Assembly (NCBI GenBank): GCA_030613785.1
Contig: JAUWLF010000020.1
Span: 1 to 51,354 of the forward strand
From: Chloroflexota bacterium
GTDB lineage: Bacteria > Chloroflexota > Anaerolineae > UBA7937 > B3-Chlor
Direction of reading: 5' to 3'
Length of the DNA stretch: 51,354 bases
In this document: positions 8,333 through 17,726 of the stretch, piece by piece
Layout of the letters: every line of letters starts with the position of its first letter
Numbering within the stretch: position 1 is the stretch's first letter
Translations under genes and position numbers: made by a program
The notes under the pieces: generated by a model
Database searches by the model: none
What the model was told of the DNA's origin: nothing
What the model saw: the letters and a program-made list of their open reading frames with translations, nothing else

Positions 8333-10489
8333 ATGCGGCCCAGGAGTCGGGGGGCACGACGCATGGGGGGAGGACTCGGTTGGATTGCATCTCTGAGAAG
8401 TCACGCTATGCACTTCGGATCCGACGTGGTTGCAAGAGGGTGCCCTGCCGGGCTCAAGAAAAGGTTCCGTTTCATCGCAGGACGGGCTGAGCACTTGGGG
8501 CTCGCTGTCTTGGTTGTGGTCGTGACCCTCACTAGCGCTGCCTGGAACGTCCAAGATACCCGCCCCATGCCGATCCAAGATGCTCACATCTATCTGACCA
8601 AGGCCCTGCAATTCAGTGACACGATTCAAGCGGGAGCAGTGACTGGATCGTGGCGGTCAGTTAGCCGTTTGGGTTTCCAGGGTCGGCCGCCTCTCTATCA
8701 ACTCCTCACCGTCCCCTTCATCTGGCTGTTTGGACGGTCGATGGATGCTGCCTTGTCTGTCAACCTGGTGTTTCAGGCTGTTCTCATAGTATCTACTTAC
8801 GGCATCGGCAGCCTGGTCAAGAATCGCAGGGCTGGATTGCTGGCCGCCCTCTTGGTCGCTGCCTACCCGCCCGTCCTCAACCTCTCTCGCATGTATCTGC
8901 CGCACTACGCTGCGGTGGCCTGTGTTGCTCTGAGCCTCTGGCTGCTGCTGTTGCTTATCCAAACCCGTTCGGTGAGAATTGGGTGGCTCTTTGGCGCATC
9001 ACTGGGTCTCGGTGCGCTGGTGAGTCACTACTTTGTTTTGCACCTGTCAGTGCCCACGGTTCTTTCCGGCCTCTACATGACGCTGTTCCAGACGAACCCG
9101 AGATGGCCTCACAGTCTGGGAGCCGCGCCGAGTTGGCTGCTGGCGAAGCTGAGAGATACCTTCGTCCTGCGTGGCCTGGTGCCGGCAGCCCTGATCGCCG
9201 TGGCACTGATGGCGCCGTGGTACCTGACCAACGGCCTGGAGCTCTTTTCGATCCTCGAAAGGATCATGGAATGGGAGGACGTGGCGGTAGGGTTTCGGGA
9301 GGTAGAGCCTTCCTTCTGGTGGTATGCGCTGACCATGCCCGGCGCGATCTCGAGGGTGTTTGCCGTCTTCTTGGTGGGCGGTCTGGTGGCAGGGATCATC
9401 GAGCGGCGGGTGTACACCAGTGTGCTGGTTATCGCTGTCTTGGCCGCGTATTGTAGCCTCTCCTTAGAGACCACCTGGGCGTGGTACCGATTCGCCCCGG
9501 CGCTTCCAGCCGCTGCCGCTCTTACAGCGTCTTGGGTTGTTGACGTTGCCGACTGGGGCTTTCCCTCAAGAGCTGGCAAATGGCGCGCAGCGCGCGTCGC
9601 CAAAGTCGATCGGGACAAGGGACAGATAACTGTCACGCAGGTTGGTGCGGCGGCACTCACACTGCGCTTGCCGACTGACCATCGGCTGTGGGACTCGATC
9701 GAGGAGGGCAGGTCGCTGCAAATCACGCCGAAGGCGGAGAGAGGCGGAAAGACGAGGTACATCCTGCGGCGGGCGCCAGAGCGAAGTACCGCGAGCCTGG
9801 TCTCCATGGGTTTGGTCCTCGTCTGCGCAGGTGTGGCTGCTTTCAACTTCTCCATGGTGACGTGGGGCGTGCAGCCGTGGAGCCTGCCGATTGCGAAGGC
9901 TCTGGGCGCGCCAGTGGATTCTGAGACTTGCTTGAAGAGATTCGCCGTCGCGTTCTGTCCAAACCCGGCTAGGGATGAGGATTGGCATGTAGGTGACATT
10001 GTTCAGATCGTACTGGACGATCCGGCGTGCGATGACCGTCGGTGTCATCTGGAGGTTGTGTCGGTGGAGGTGGAGTTCCGATCTGCGGTGTTCAAACAGT
10101 ATCTTGCTCAAGAGTTTCCCGGAGCCCATGTTGAGGTCAGGGGGCCCGGAGGAGGTCCGCATGGGAGCCGACCTTTTGCCTTCAACGATGTGCTTCGGGC
10201 CGATCACGTACTGTACACATCACTTCAAGAGGGACAAAGGTGCAGAGAAGGATTGCCGCTGATCTGCACAATGCATTTTCTGCGGGAGCCACCCGCCGTG
10301 TTCGCCGATACACATCGGGAGGTAGCTTCTGTTGCGCTTCCGACTGGACGGTCTGCCACGTTAGTCAAGCGCACGAAGCCCCTGACGTACGAAGAAGCAA
10401 GGGCGTCCATTGAAGCGTTCAATGTCCCTGAGGAGGAGAAGGCGCGTTTGTTGTCCGAGATCGATGAGCTGTTTGGCCCTGCACGCTGA
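8333..10489 (+). CDS. PMT/ArnT-like membrane glycosyltransferase, paralogue 2
   Basis: A 718-aa polytopic protein closely related to the product of 4275-6356 throughout, including DTRPMPIQDAHIYL, the LYQLLTVPFIWLFGRS block, the soluble insert (about residues 414-482) and the Cys-bearing C-terminal domain (ETCLKRF, AFCPNP, DPACDDRRCH). It is predicted to move a sugar from a polyprenyl-phosphate donor on the outer membrane face. The start is uncertain. ATG 8333 gives a longer tail than the paralogue; ATG 8363 and ATG 8408 are alternatives, and 8408 gives an N-terminus of similar length to paralogue 1. The two copies plus the glycosidase between them look like an old tandem duplication whose copies diverged in specificity (inferred). 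Confidence 0.8.
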   Translation: MRPRSRGARRMGGGLGWIASLRSHAMHFGSDVVARGCPAGLKKRFRFIAGRAEHLGLAVLVVVVTLTSAAWNVQDTRPMPIQDAHIYLTKALQFSDTIQAGAVTGSWRSVSRLGFQGRPPLYQLLTVPFIWLFGRSMDAALSVNLVFQAVLIVSTYGIGSLVKNRRAGLLAALLVAAYPPVLNLSRMYLPHYAAVACVALSLWLLLLLIQTRSVRIGWLFGASLGLGALVSHYFVLHLSVPTVLSGLYMTLFQTNPRWPHSLGAAPSWLLAKLRDTFVLRGLVPAALIAVALMAPWYLTNGLELFSILERIMEWEDVAVGFREVEPSFWWYALTMPGAISRVFAVFLVGGLVAGIIERRVYTSVLVIAVLAAYCSLSLETTWAWYRFAPALPAAAALTASWVVDVADWGFPSRAGKWRAARVAKVDRDKGQITVTQVGAAALTLRLPTDHRLWDSIEEGRSLQITPKAERGGKTRYILRRAPERSTASLVSMGLVLVCAGVAAFNFSMVTWGVQPWSLPIAKALGAPVDSETCLKRFAVAFCPNPARDEDWHVGDIVQIVLDDPACDDRRCHLEVVSVEVEFRSAVFKQYLAQEFPGAHVEVRGPGGGPHGSRPFAFNDVLRADHVLYTSLQEGQRCREGLPLICTMHFLREPPAVFADTHREVASVALPTGRSATLVKRTKPLTYEEARASIEAFNVPEEEKARLLSEIDELFGPAR

Positions 10490-10718
10490 CCGTCTGCATC
10501 TTCGAGCGCGGTGCAGCACCCTGTCGCTCGCAGGCCCGACTTGGATCCTTGCTGGCCCTTCAGCGTGCGAGTACCAGGGTGATGGGGCCGGTCCGCGCAA
10601 CGACCAGAGCCTACCAATGGATTCGCAGACCGAATAGATGGGTGCATTTCGTTGCTCTCCAAGACCAGGCACCTGGTGGTGTTTGGTATGCATGCGTGGA
10701 ATGGGGAGATCTGCCTAA

Positions 10719-12080
10719 GTGAAGAGAGGTGTTCTTCGAGGGAATCTGTTGAGGTCGGCCAGCCTGGTGATGGTTGGCTTGGCTGTCAGCGGCGCAACGG
10801 GTTTCATCCGCGAGATGGCTATCGCCAACCATTTCGGCGCGAGCAGACTGACTGATATCTACCTCATCGCCTTCACCATCCCTGAGTTCTTCCTCGTGAT
10901 GTTGCCCATTGTAGTCAATTCCGCCCTGGTTCCTCTGCTGATGGAGCGGCGTCTTGGCAAAGGGGAGAAGAGTGCCTGGAGGCTCCTGGGAGCCTGCTCA
11001 GTCGTCCTCACTGTTGGCCTGGGTGCATTTGCCCTTCTTGCGTGCGTCACCTCGCCTACCTACTTGCGGCTACTTGCACCGGGGTTCAGCCAGCATGATA
11101 TCGATTTGGCCAGCAGTATGACCAGAATAATGCTCCCGGCAGTGGCGCTGATGGGCATCTCGGCGGTGATTGCTGCTGCTCTGAACGCCTATCAACACTT
11201 CCTGTTGCCGGCCTTGTCAGCCGCTGCCTATAATGTGACGTTTGTCGTCGTCACCGCGACCGCTGGACCGGCTATGGGCGTGAAGGGGCTGGCATGGGGA
11301 GTGCTCTTGGGGGCGGCAGCAGCCCTCTTCTTGCAGTTACCTCAACTCCGGATCCATGTCCCCTCAGGTTGGTCCGTCGACCTTGCACACCCGGTTACAG
11401 AGAGCAAGGATTTCTGGCGGCTCGCGGCTCCGTTCTTGGTAGGCTATGGCATTCATCATCTGTCGCTGCTGATCGATCGGTCGATGGCTTCTATGTTGCC
11501 TATCGGCAGTATCGCCGCTCTGAATTACGCCTATCGCACCAATCTAGTCGTGGGGCAGCTTCTGGGTGTGGCTGTCTCTACAGCTCTCTTTCCAACCCTG
11601 ACCCAGCATGTGGCAAGAGGAGAGACAAGAGAACTACGCAAGGCTCTGGTCCTTGCGCTGCGGGTGATCTTGTTTGCCGGCCTCCCCGCTATGGCGGGTC
11701 TCGTTGTGCTCCGCGTACCGCTGACACGCCTTCTTTTCCAGCGTGGAGAGTTCGATGCAGGCGCCACGGCACTAACGGCGTCGATCCTGCCTTTCTATGC
11801 CTGGGGTGTGCTGGCAGACGCCCTTTGCCAACCGCTTTGGCGGGTTCTCTATGCCTATCGAGAGACCAGGGCAGTCATCTGGGTCAACGGTGTCAAGACA
11901 GGCTTGCGTCTGGTGCTGAATTGTGCCTTGATACCCTTCCTGATATATAATGGCATCGCCCTCTCGTTTTCTCTGGGGTTGACGGTTCAGCTCATCTTGC
12001 TCATCGTGTTGGTGAGGAGAAGGACACGGAGGCCCATTCAGGTTTCCAGTTCATCCGTGGAGGTAGATCGAACTGGCTAG
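10719..12080 (+). CDS. murJ: MurJ/MviN-family lipid-linked oligosaccharide flippase
   Basis: A 453-aa protein of the MOP exporter superfamily with the usual 12-14 membrane helices. The N-terminus (SGATGFIREMAIANHFGAS followed by DIYLIAFTIPEFF) is the classic MurJ helix-1/2 region, and LLFQRGEFDA, which in MurJ precedes helix 10, is also present. It would flip lipid II or, given its place between glycosyltransferase and polymerase genes, a polyprenyl-diphosphate glycan in the manner of Wzx. The start is GTG 10719, with GGGGAG about ten bases upstream. Only 22 bp separate it from the polymerase gene, so co-transcription is likely. The family is certain; whether it serves murein or the surface polymer cannot be decided without knowing if another murJ exists. 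Confidence 0.85.
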   Translation: MKRGVLRGNLLRSASLVMVGLAVSGATGFIREMAIANHFGASRLTDIYLIAFTIPEFFLVMLPIVVNSALVPLLMERRLGKGEKSAWRLLGACSVVLTVGLGAFALLACVTSPTYLRLLAPGFSQHDIDLASSMTRIMLPAVALMGISAVIAAALNAYQHFLLPALSAAAYNVTFVVVTATAGPAMGVKGLAWGVLLGAAAALFLQLPQLRIHVPSGWSVDLAHPVTESKDFWRLAAPFLVGYGIHHLSLLIDRSMASMLPIGSIAALNYAYRTNLVVGQLLGVAVSTALFPTLTQHVARGETRELRKALVLALRVILFAGLPAMAGLVVLRVPLTRLLFQRGEFDAGATALTASILPFYAWGVLADALCQPLWRVLYAYRETRAVIWVNGVKTGLRLVLNCALIPFLIYNGIALSFSLGLTVQLILLIVLVRRRTRRPIQVSSSSVEVDRTG

Positions 12081-12102
12081 GAAAAAGCTCAGAGTATCCG
12101 AT

Positions 12103-13986
12103 GTGATCATGTACGTCGAGGAGGCCCTTCTGCTAGCCTTCTTGACGCTTCTCCCCTTCCACCTGGTCTTGAAGAAGCTGTTGCCTTCTCCCGTGGGAAC
12201 GTACTGGAAGGAGGCAGTGATTGCCATACTTCTCCTAGGGTGGGTGGTTCGTTGCCTGCACTCTCGAAGCCTGGTGCGCCCGGGTGGAACGCTGGACCTC
12301 GCCGTTCTCCTGTTCTTGGCCCTGGTGTTGGTACACTTCGTCGTGGACAGGGATTGGCAGGTCAAAGCTTGGGGTCTGTACAAGGGTGTCATGTACTTGC
12401 CGCTCTACTTCGTCGTAGGTCCCATCCTTCAGCGTCGTGAACGATTGCGCAAGTACATTTGGGCGGTGCTAACCGTATCCGTACTGGTGAGCCTGGGAGG
12501 GATCTTGGAATACGTACTGGACACCACCCTCTGGCCTTCGGAGGAGATGTTCAGTATGCATGGATTCTACGGGGTCTACATCTATGCCACGCGGATCCGC
12601 CGGGTTTACTTCACCTTTGACTCGCCCACCACTCTAGCCAACTACCTAGGCCTGATGATACCGCTGGCTGTGGCCTTGATTCCAGCCACGAAGACCAGGC
12701 TCCGCAGGATCCTGCTCTTTGGCGCCAGCCTGCTGTTGCTTCTGTGTCTGCTTGTCACCTTCAGTCGTGGACTGTGGGTTGCCACGTTCGTGGCGCTGGT
12801 GGTCATGGCGCTCCTTAGTAGGAGAGCGATACCCGCAAGGTACCTCCGATACATCGGAGCATCACTGCTCGCTTTTGCTGCTCTGTGGGTCGCCATCGTC
12901 CTCCTGAATCCGTTTGGCGGTCACGAAACAGATGAGAATGTGCTGGAGCTCTTGAGCGATGACTTTCGAAGTGTTTCCCTCGGGTCGATTGTCTTCGATT
13001 TTGTGGACAGTCAGCCTGTTGAGCGGCAGCAGGAGGGAGCCGCGGACAGCTCACTGGTTGAGGTATGGACCATCGAAGGAGACACCCGTACCGTACTGTT
13101 TGAGCACCCACCACAGAAAGACCAGGCGAGATTATCATATCGGGTTCAGATCCCTTCGCACGCGGCGCTGAAGTTCGGCGTTGCGCTGGCGCCCGAGGTC
13201 TGGTCCCCGACCAAAGGGGATGGCGTGACATTCCAGGTATACCTGGAGAATGATGAGGGAGGCAGCTTCGTCTTCGTGCGCTATCTCAACCCCAAGAGCA
13301 ATCTGACCGATCGCCGGTGGCGGAACTTCTTTGTCGACTTGTCACCCTACAGTGGCAAGGAAATGAGCCTGAGCTTCATCACAGAGTCTGGCCCGCGACA
13401 AGACTACAGCTACGATTGGGCCGGGTGGGCCGAGCCCCAGCTAGTCATCGTACCGGACGAGTTCTTCGCCAGCCTGCCCGCGGAGAACGCGATAGTCGCT
13501 TACACCAGTTCCATCGTCAACTGGAGAACCGATGAGACAAACTGGGACAGGATACAGTCTTGGCAGAGGTCACTGGCAGCTTTCAGGCAGAGCCCATTGT
13601 GGGGAATCGGTCTGGGTCGCAGCGGAGAGGCGTCGTTGCGAACCATGCCGGAGCAGGGCTTCGTCACCGAGAGCCAGGTGTTGAAGGCATTGGTGGAGAT
13701 GGGACTCATAGGGCTGATCGTGTTCATGATTCTGTGGTATGCGGTTTTCCGCACAGCGTATCGCGTGTATCGACAGACCGAGAGTACTTACTACAAAGCA
13801 TTGCTTTTGGGGATCCTGGGGAGCTTCATCGTGATCTTCCTCAACGGCCTCACCTTCCAGAACCTGGAGGTCAAACAAGTAAACGCGTACTTCTGGTTCT
13901 ATCTAGGAGTAGTTGCGTTTCTGGACGCCGCTCCGGAGGATGAGTTGGAGGAAGCCGTGTCTCGAGCGCAACTGCCCGATGGCTGA
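12103..13986 (+). CDS. Wzy/WaaL-type O-antigen polymerase or ligase with large inserted domain
   Basis: A 627-aa polytopic membrane protein. The N-terminal half (to about residue 268) contains the typical run of helices and the VTFSRGLWVA loop. The conserved O-antigen ligase region resumes at FRQSPLWGIGLG (about 494-505) and VLKALVEMGLIGLIV, before the last helices. Between them, about residues 290-452, sits a hydrophilic beta-rich segment (VFDFVDSQP ... WRNFFVDLSPYSGKEMSLSF ... WAGWAEPQL) resembling the jelly-roll carbohydrate-binding modules of glycosidases, placed in the large exterior loop where substrate is bound. The start may be GTG 12103 or ATG 12109. The stop overlaps the ATG of the next GT gene. 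It would join lipid-linked repeats, or ligate them to an acceptor, outside the membrane. Polymerase versus ligase is undecided. Confidence 0.82.
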   Translation: MIMYVEEALLLAFLTLLPFHLVLKKLLPSPVGTYWKEAVIAILLLGWVVRCLHSRSLVRPGGTLDLAVLLFLALVLVHFVVDRDWQVKAWGLYKGVMYLPLYFVVGPILQRRERLRKYIWAVLTVSVLVSLGGILEYVLDTTLWPSEEMFSMHGFYGVYIYATRIRRVYFTFDSPTTLANYLGLMIPLAVALIPATKTRLRRILLFGASLLLLLCLLVTFSRGLWVATFVALVVMALLSRRAIPARYLRYIGASLLAFAALWVAIVLLNPFGGHETDENVLELLSDDFRSVSLGSIVFDFVDSQPVERQQEGAADSSLVEVWTIEGDTRTVLFEHPPQKDQARLSYRVQIPSHAALKFGVALAPEVWSPTKGDGVTFQVYLENDEGGSFVFVRYLNPKSNLTDRRWRNFFVDLSPYSGKEMSLSFITESGPRQDYSYDWAGWAEPQLVIVPDEFFASLPAENAIVAYTSSIVNWRTDETNWDRIQSWQRSLAAFRQSPLWGIGLGRSGEASLRTMPEQGFVTESQVLKALVEMGLIGLIVFMILWYAVFRTAYRVYRQTESTYYKALLLGILGSFIVIFLNGLTFQNLEVKQVNAYFWFYLGVVAFLDAAPEDELEEAVSRAQLPDG

Positions 13987-14974
13987 TCGAGCTCTAGTGT
14001 CGATAGTGGTGATCAGTTGGAACAGCGTCGCGTATCTGGAACGATGTCTGGATGCTCTCCGTCAGCAGACGTACCCCCATGTCGAACTTGTCGTGGTGGA
14101 CAACGCTTCCCGAGATGGATCTGCGGAAGTGGTGGCAGAGCGCTTTCCTGAAGCGCGACTGGTCAAGAACACGGCCAATCAAGGATTCTGCAGAGCTTTC
14201 AACCAAGGGGTAAAGCTGACTTCGGGCAAGTACGTCATGGCGGTCAATCCAGATGTATTCATGACCGCGACGTTTCTTGACGAGTTGGTGAGGGTAGCTG
14301 AGAGCGACGAGCTTGTCGGATCTGTGACGGGCAAGTTGCTCAAAGCGGAGGCTCAGGAGACCCAATCATCCGACAGAATGATTCTGGATTCGACCGGGCT
14401 CTTCATCGACAGACGGCGTCGGACTTACGATCGCGGGCAGTGGGAGGTGGATGAGGGACAGTACGATTCCTCCACGGAGGTCTTCAGTGCTTGTGGAGCT
14501 GCACCGCTCTACAGGCGATCAATGCTGGAAGACGTGGCTCTGGACGGACAGTACTTCGACGAGGATTTCTTCGCCTACTACGAGGACGCTGACTTGGGTT
14601 GGCGAGCGCGGTTGCTTGGCTGGAAATGCAGATACGCTCCCCGTGCGGTCGCCTACCATGTAAGAGCTGGGAGGGACACCTTGTCGAGCGCTCTCCGGCA
14701 TCGCCCTGGGCAGATTCATGCCGTCAAGAACAGGTATCTGATGCTGGTCAAGAACGATCTCGCTGCCCATTTCTTGCTTGACCTACCCCTGATCCTGATC
14801 AATGAGATCCCCCGGTTGCTCTACATCCTCCTACTGGCCCCGTCGCTGGCCAAAGGGCTGCTTGGCTTCTTTCGCTTGCTCCGACCGATGTTGCGAAAGC
14901 GCAAAGTTATCCAAGAACGAAAGGTCATACCGTCTTCCCGTATGAGAGAATGGTTGACACAATCAGCTTGCTGA
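13979..14974 (+). CDS. GT2 glycosyltransferase (rhamnosyltransferase-like)
   Basis: A 331-aa cytosolic GT-A enzyme. The start ATG 13979 overlaps the polymerase stop (ATGGCTGA), and homology begins directly with ALVSIVVISWN. VVVDNASRDGS is the nucleotide-sugar binding motif, VNPDV replaces the DXD metal site, and the conserved FFAYYEDADLGWRARLLGW acceptor-side block is typical of the WcaE/RfbF-like rhamnosyl- and glucosyltransferase group. The last 70 residues contain a hydrophobic stretch that may associate with the membrane. Translational coupling with the polymerase upstream and a 25-bp overlap with the GT4 gene downstream place it in one operon that builds the lipid-linked repeat. The donor sugar is unknown. 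Confidence 0.88.
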   Translation: MADRALVSIVVISWNSVAYLERCLDALRQQTYPHVELVVVDNASRDGSAEVVAERFPEARLVKNTANQGFCRAFNQGVKLTSGKYVMAVNPDVFMTATFLDELVRVAESDELVGSVTGKLLKAEAQETQSSDRMILDSTGLFIDRRRRTYDRGQWEVDEGQYDSSTEVFSACGAAPLYRRSMLEDVALDGQYFDEDFFAYYEDADLGWRARLLGWKCRYAPRAVAYHVRAGRDTLSSALRHRPGQIHAVKNRYLMLVKNDLAAHFLLDLPLILINEIPRLLYILLLAPSLAKGLLGFFRLLRPMLRKRKVIQERKVIPSSRMREWLTQSAC

Positions 14975-16107
14975 TGGTTCTCTACGAGCCCAGTTCCAGT
15001 GGGCACGGCACTCATGTTGTCTCCTTGGTCAAGAGCCTCAAGAACGACAGATACCGGATCACCGTCGTCTGTCCAACCAGTAACGTTCTGACCATAGAGA
15101 GATTGAGACGAGCAGGGGTCACGGTCGTGCCTTTGCCCATCCGCAAGCTGAGGAATGTCCGGGCACTACTCAGACTGGTGCGCCTTCTCAAGAGAGAGAA
15201 GGTGCACATCATCCATATTCACGGCCAAGAGGCCGGGATCTGGGGGCGAATTGCAGCATGGATAGCTGGTGTGCCCGTGGTAGTCTATACTCCTCAAACC
15301 GTGGACATCCGCCAGAAGAGGTTTCAAGGACTGTACTACTTGATCGAACGTCTGCTGGCTTCTGTTACGGACATGTTGATCTCCGTCAATGAAGGAGATC
15401 GCCTACGCTTGATAAGCGAGGGCATCATCTCGCCACAGAAGACCACCACCATACACAACGGTATTGAGGTTCGCGATTTCCCAGTTGGTGTGGACATAGG
15501 GACCACAAAACGAAATCTAGGGATTGAGTCAGAAGGACCAGTTGTGGCCCAGATAGGCCGACTCAGTGAGCAAAAGGGGCCTCTGTATCTCTTGGAAGCC
15601 GCAGCTCAGATCTCGCAAGTGCGCTCTGATGTCACGTTTCTGATGGTAGGGGAGGGCCCACTACGAGCTCAAATCGAGGCTCGGGCGAAGGAGCTGGGGC
15701 TTTCCAACAACCTGCTACTGCCAGGTTGGCGCAGTGACGTACCCGCTATCATGAGTTGCGTAGATGTGGTAGTACTTCCCTCTCTTTGGGAAGGTCTACC
15801 GTACGTCGTGTTGGAAGCGATGGCGAGTGCCAAGCCGGTGGTGGCCACGGCTGTCAACGGGTGCAGGGAGCTTGTCAGGCATGGCCAAACTGGGCTGCTC
15901 GTCCCGCCGGCAGATTCTCGGGCCCTCGCAGAAGCTGTCCTGACTCTGTTGAATGATAGGGAGACGGCGGTCCAGATGGGCGAGCACGCCCGCCAATTGG
16001 TGGAGAAGAGTTTCTCACTAGACAGAATGGTAGGCCGTGTAGATGCGGTGTATCAGGAGCTGGTGAAGGATCGAGAGAGACTACGACGACTGAGTAGCCA
16101 GCAGTAG
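14950..16107 (+). CDS. GT4 glycosyltransferase
   Basis: A 385-aa GT-B enzyme. The N-terminal acceptor domain has the SSSGHGTHVVSLVKSL glycine-rich loop. The C-terminal donor domain has VVAQIGRLSEQKGPLYLLEA, then EGLPYVVLEAMASAKPVVAT, which contains the E-x7-E motif binding the nucleotide diphosphate, and NGCRELVRHGQTGLLVPP. It is a retaining transferase acting on the cytosolic face during repeat-unit assembly. ATG 14950 lies inside the 3' end of the preceding GT2 gene (25-bp overlap), indicating translational coupling. Nothing reveals its specific sugar. Confidence 0.88.
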   Translation: MVDTISLLMVLYEPSSSGHGTHVVSLVKSLKNDRYRITVVCPTSNVLTIERLRRAGVTVVPLPIRKLRNVRALLRLVRLLKREKVHIIHIHGQEAGIWGRIAAWIAGVPVVVYTPQTVDIRQKRFQGLYYLIERLLASVTDMLISVNEGDRLRLISEGIISPQKTTTIHNGIEVRDFPVGVDIGTTKRNLGIESEGPVVAQIGRLSEQKGPLYLLEAAAQISQVRSDVTFLMVGEGPLRAQIEARAKELGLSNNLLLPGWRSDVPAIMSCVDVVVLPSLWEGLPYVVLEAMASAKPVVATAVNGCRELVRHGQTGLLVPPADSRALAEAVLTLLNDRETAVQMGEHARQLVEKSFSLDRMVGRVDAVYQELVKDRERLRRLSSQQ

Positions 16108-16217
16108 CTCGCTCAACCTGTTGGCGTGACGGTGTTGGTCACTGGCAACAGAGCCCTGCCCAGGAGAAGCTCACTTCGGCAGGCTTGGTGGCAAGTCGGG
16201 AGGCGCCGCTTAGTGAC

Positions 16218-17702
16218 ATGAGAATCCTAATGCTCAATCCGCCTTTCTTGCACAAATACTCCCGATCACAACGAAGTCCTGCGGTTACGAGAAGTGGGAC
16301 CCTGTACTATCCCATCTGGCTGGCCTATGCGACAGGGACGCTGGAACAAGCTGGCTACGACGCCAGGTTGGTAGATGCCCCTGCCATGGGCTATGATCTG
16401 GACGATGTGCTCCAAGTCGCGCGGCAATTCAGGCCACGGGTGGTGGTCCTTGATACAAGTACCCCCAGCATCTATGGCGACGTGGCTGTGGGGAAAGCCA
16501 TCAGGAATGCCCTGAGTGACAGCTTCATCATACTGGTCGGGACTCATGTTTCCGCTTTGCCGACCGAGACGCTGGAACTGGCTCCCGAGATAGATGCGGT
16601 GGCGAGACGCGAATACGACGACACTTTGCTGGATCTAGCTCAGGCGCTGGACGGGGGGGGTGCTCTTACAACGGTCACGGGGCTGAGCTTCAGAGAGGAA
16701 AACGGGGAGATAGTCCACAATCCGAATCGTCCCTTCATCCCGGACCTAGACCGCCTGCCGTTCGTCAGCCGAGTCTACAAGAGACACCTGACAATTGAGA
16801 ACTACTTCTATTCCATCACTCGTTATCCTGTGATTGCGGTTGTCACCGGCAGGGGTTGCCCCCATCGCTGCATTTACTGCCTCTATCCGCAGACCATGTA
16901 CGGGCGTGGTTACCGGTACCGGAGCGTTGACAGCGTGCTGATGGAATTTGAATACATCAAGCGAGAGTTGCCTCAGGTGCGGGAGATCTTCATTGAGGAT
17001 GACACGTTGACCGTGAACACAGGGCGGGTTCAGGAGTTGAGCGAGCGACTCATAGCCAGGGACTGGGACGTTCCCTGGACAGCGAACTCCAGGGCTGACG
17101 TGGACTACGAGACTCTCAAGCTGATGAAACGTGCCGGCTGTCGCTTGCTTTGCGTGGGATTCGAAAGCGGGGATCAGGGAATGCTTGACGCTATAGGCAA
17201 GAGCATGACCCTCGACCGAATGCGCAGATTTGCTGAGGATGCAAGGAAAGCCGGACTACTGGTTCACGGTTGTTTCATGGCTGGCAACCCTGGAGAGAGT
17301 CGGGAGACTCTGAGCAAGACCTTGGAGTTCGCCAAAGAGCTGAATCCAGACACGGCTCAGTTCTTTCCTATGATGGCGTATCCTGGTACTGAGGCATATG
17401 CGTGGGCTGACGCAGAAGGGTACTTGGAGACCAAGGAGCATTCCCTGTGGCTGACCGCTGAAGGACTGCACAGTTGCGTGGTGAGCTCCGAGGCTCTGTC
17501 CAGCAGGGAGGTAGTCGAGTTCTGCGACACAGCGCGAAGATCATTCTATCTACGTCCCCAGTACCTTTTCATGAAGCTCAAACAAGTCGTATCTCAGCCA
17601 AGTGAGCTTGCCAGAACCATGAAGGCACTGAAGACCTTCTTGCCTTATCTGTTTCGGGGCTCATCAGCTTCAACTGGTCGGGACAGTTGCCTTCATCACT
17701 GA
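16218..17702 (+). CDS. B12-binding-like radical SAM protein
   Basis: A 494-aa protein starting at ATG 16218 (MRILMLNPPF is the canonical beginning of this family; the frame is open from 16185). Residues 1-140 form the Rossmann-like B12-binding domain, but the cobalamin-ligating DxHxxG motif is not evident, so cobalamin may bind base-off or not at all. The radical SAM cluster motif CPHRCIYC gives Cys 214, 218 and 221, followed by the FIEDDTLTVN and GFESGDQGMLDAI segments of the family. It lies between GT and sugar-phosphate transferase genes and resembles the partial gene at the left edge. Modification of a sugar, lipid carrier or glycan is likely, but the substrate is unknown. Confidence 0.87.
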   Translation: MRILMLNPPFLHKYSRSQRSPAVTRSGTLYYPIWLAYATGTLEQAGYDARLVDAPAMGYDLDDVLQVARQFRPRVVVLDTSTPSIYGDVAVGKAIRNALSDSFIILVGTHVSALPTETLELAPEIDAVARREYDDTLLDLAQALDGGGALTTVTGLSFREENGEIVHNPNRPFIPDLDRLPFVSRVYKRHLTIENYFYSITRYPVIAVVTGRGCPHRCIYCLYPQTMYGRGYRYRSVDSVLMEFEYIKRELPQVREIFIEDDTLTVNTGRVQELSERLIARDWDVPWTANSRADVDYETLKLMKRAGCRLLCVGFESGDQGMLDAIGKSMTLDRMRRFAEDARKAGLLVHGCFMAGNPGESRETLSKTLEFAKELNPDTAQFFPMMAYPGTEAYAWADAEGYLETKEHSLWLTAEGLHSCVVSSEALSSREVVEFCDTARRSFYLRPQYLFMKLKQVVSQPSELARTMKALKTFLPYLFRGSSASTGRDSCLHH

Positions 17703-17726
17703 CGTTGTCTTCGGAGGATCGGGAGG

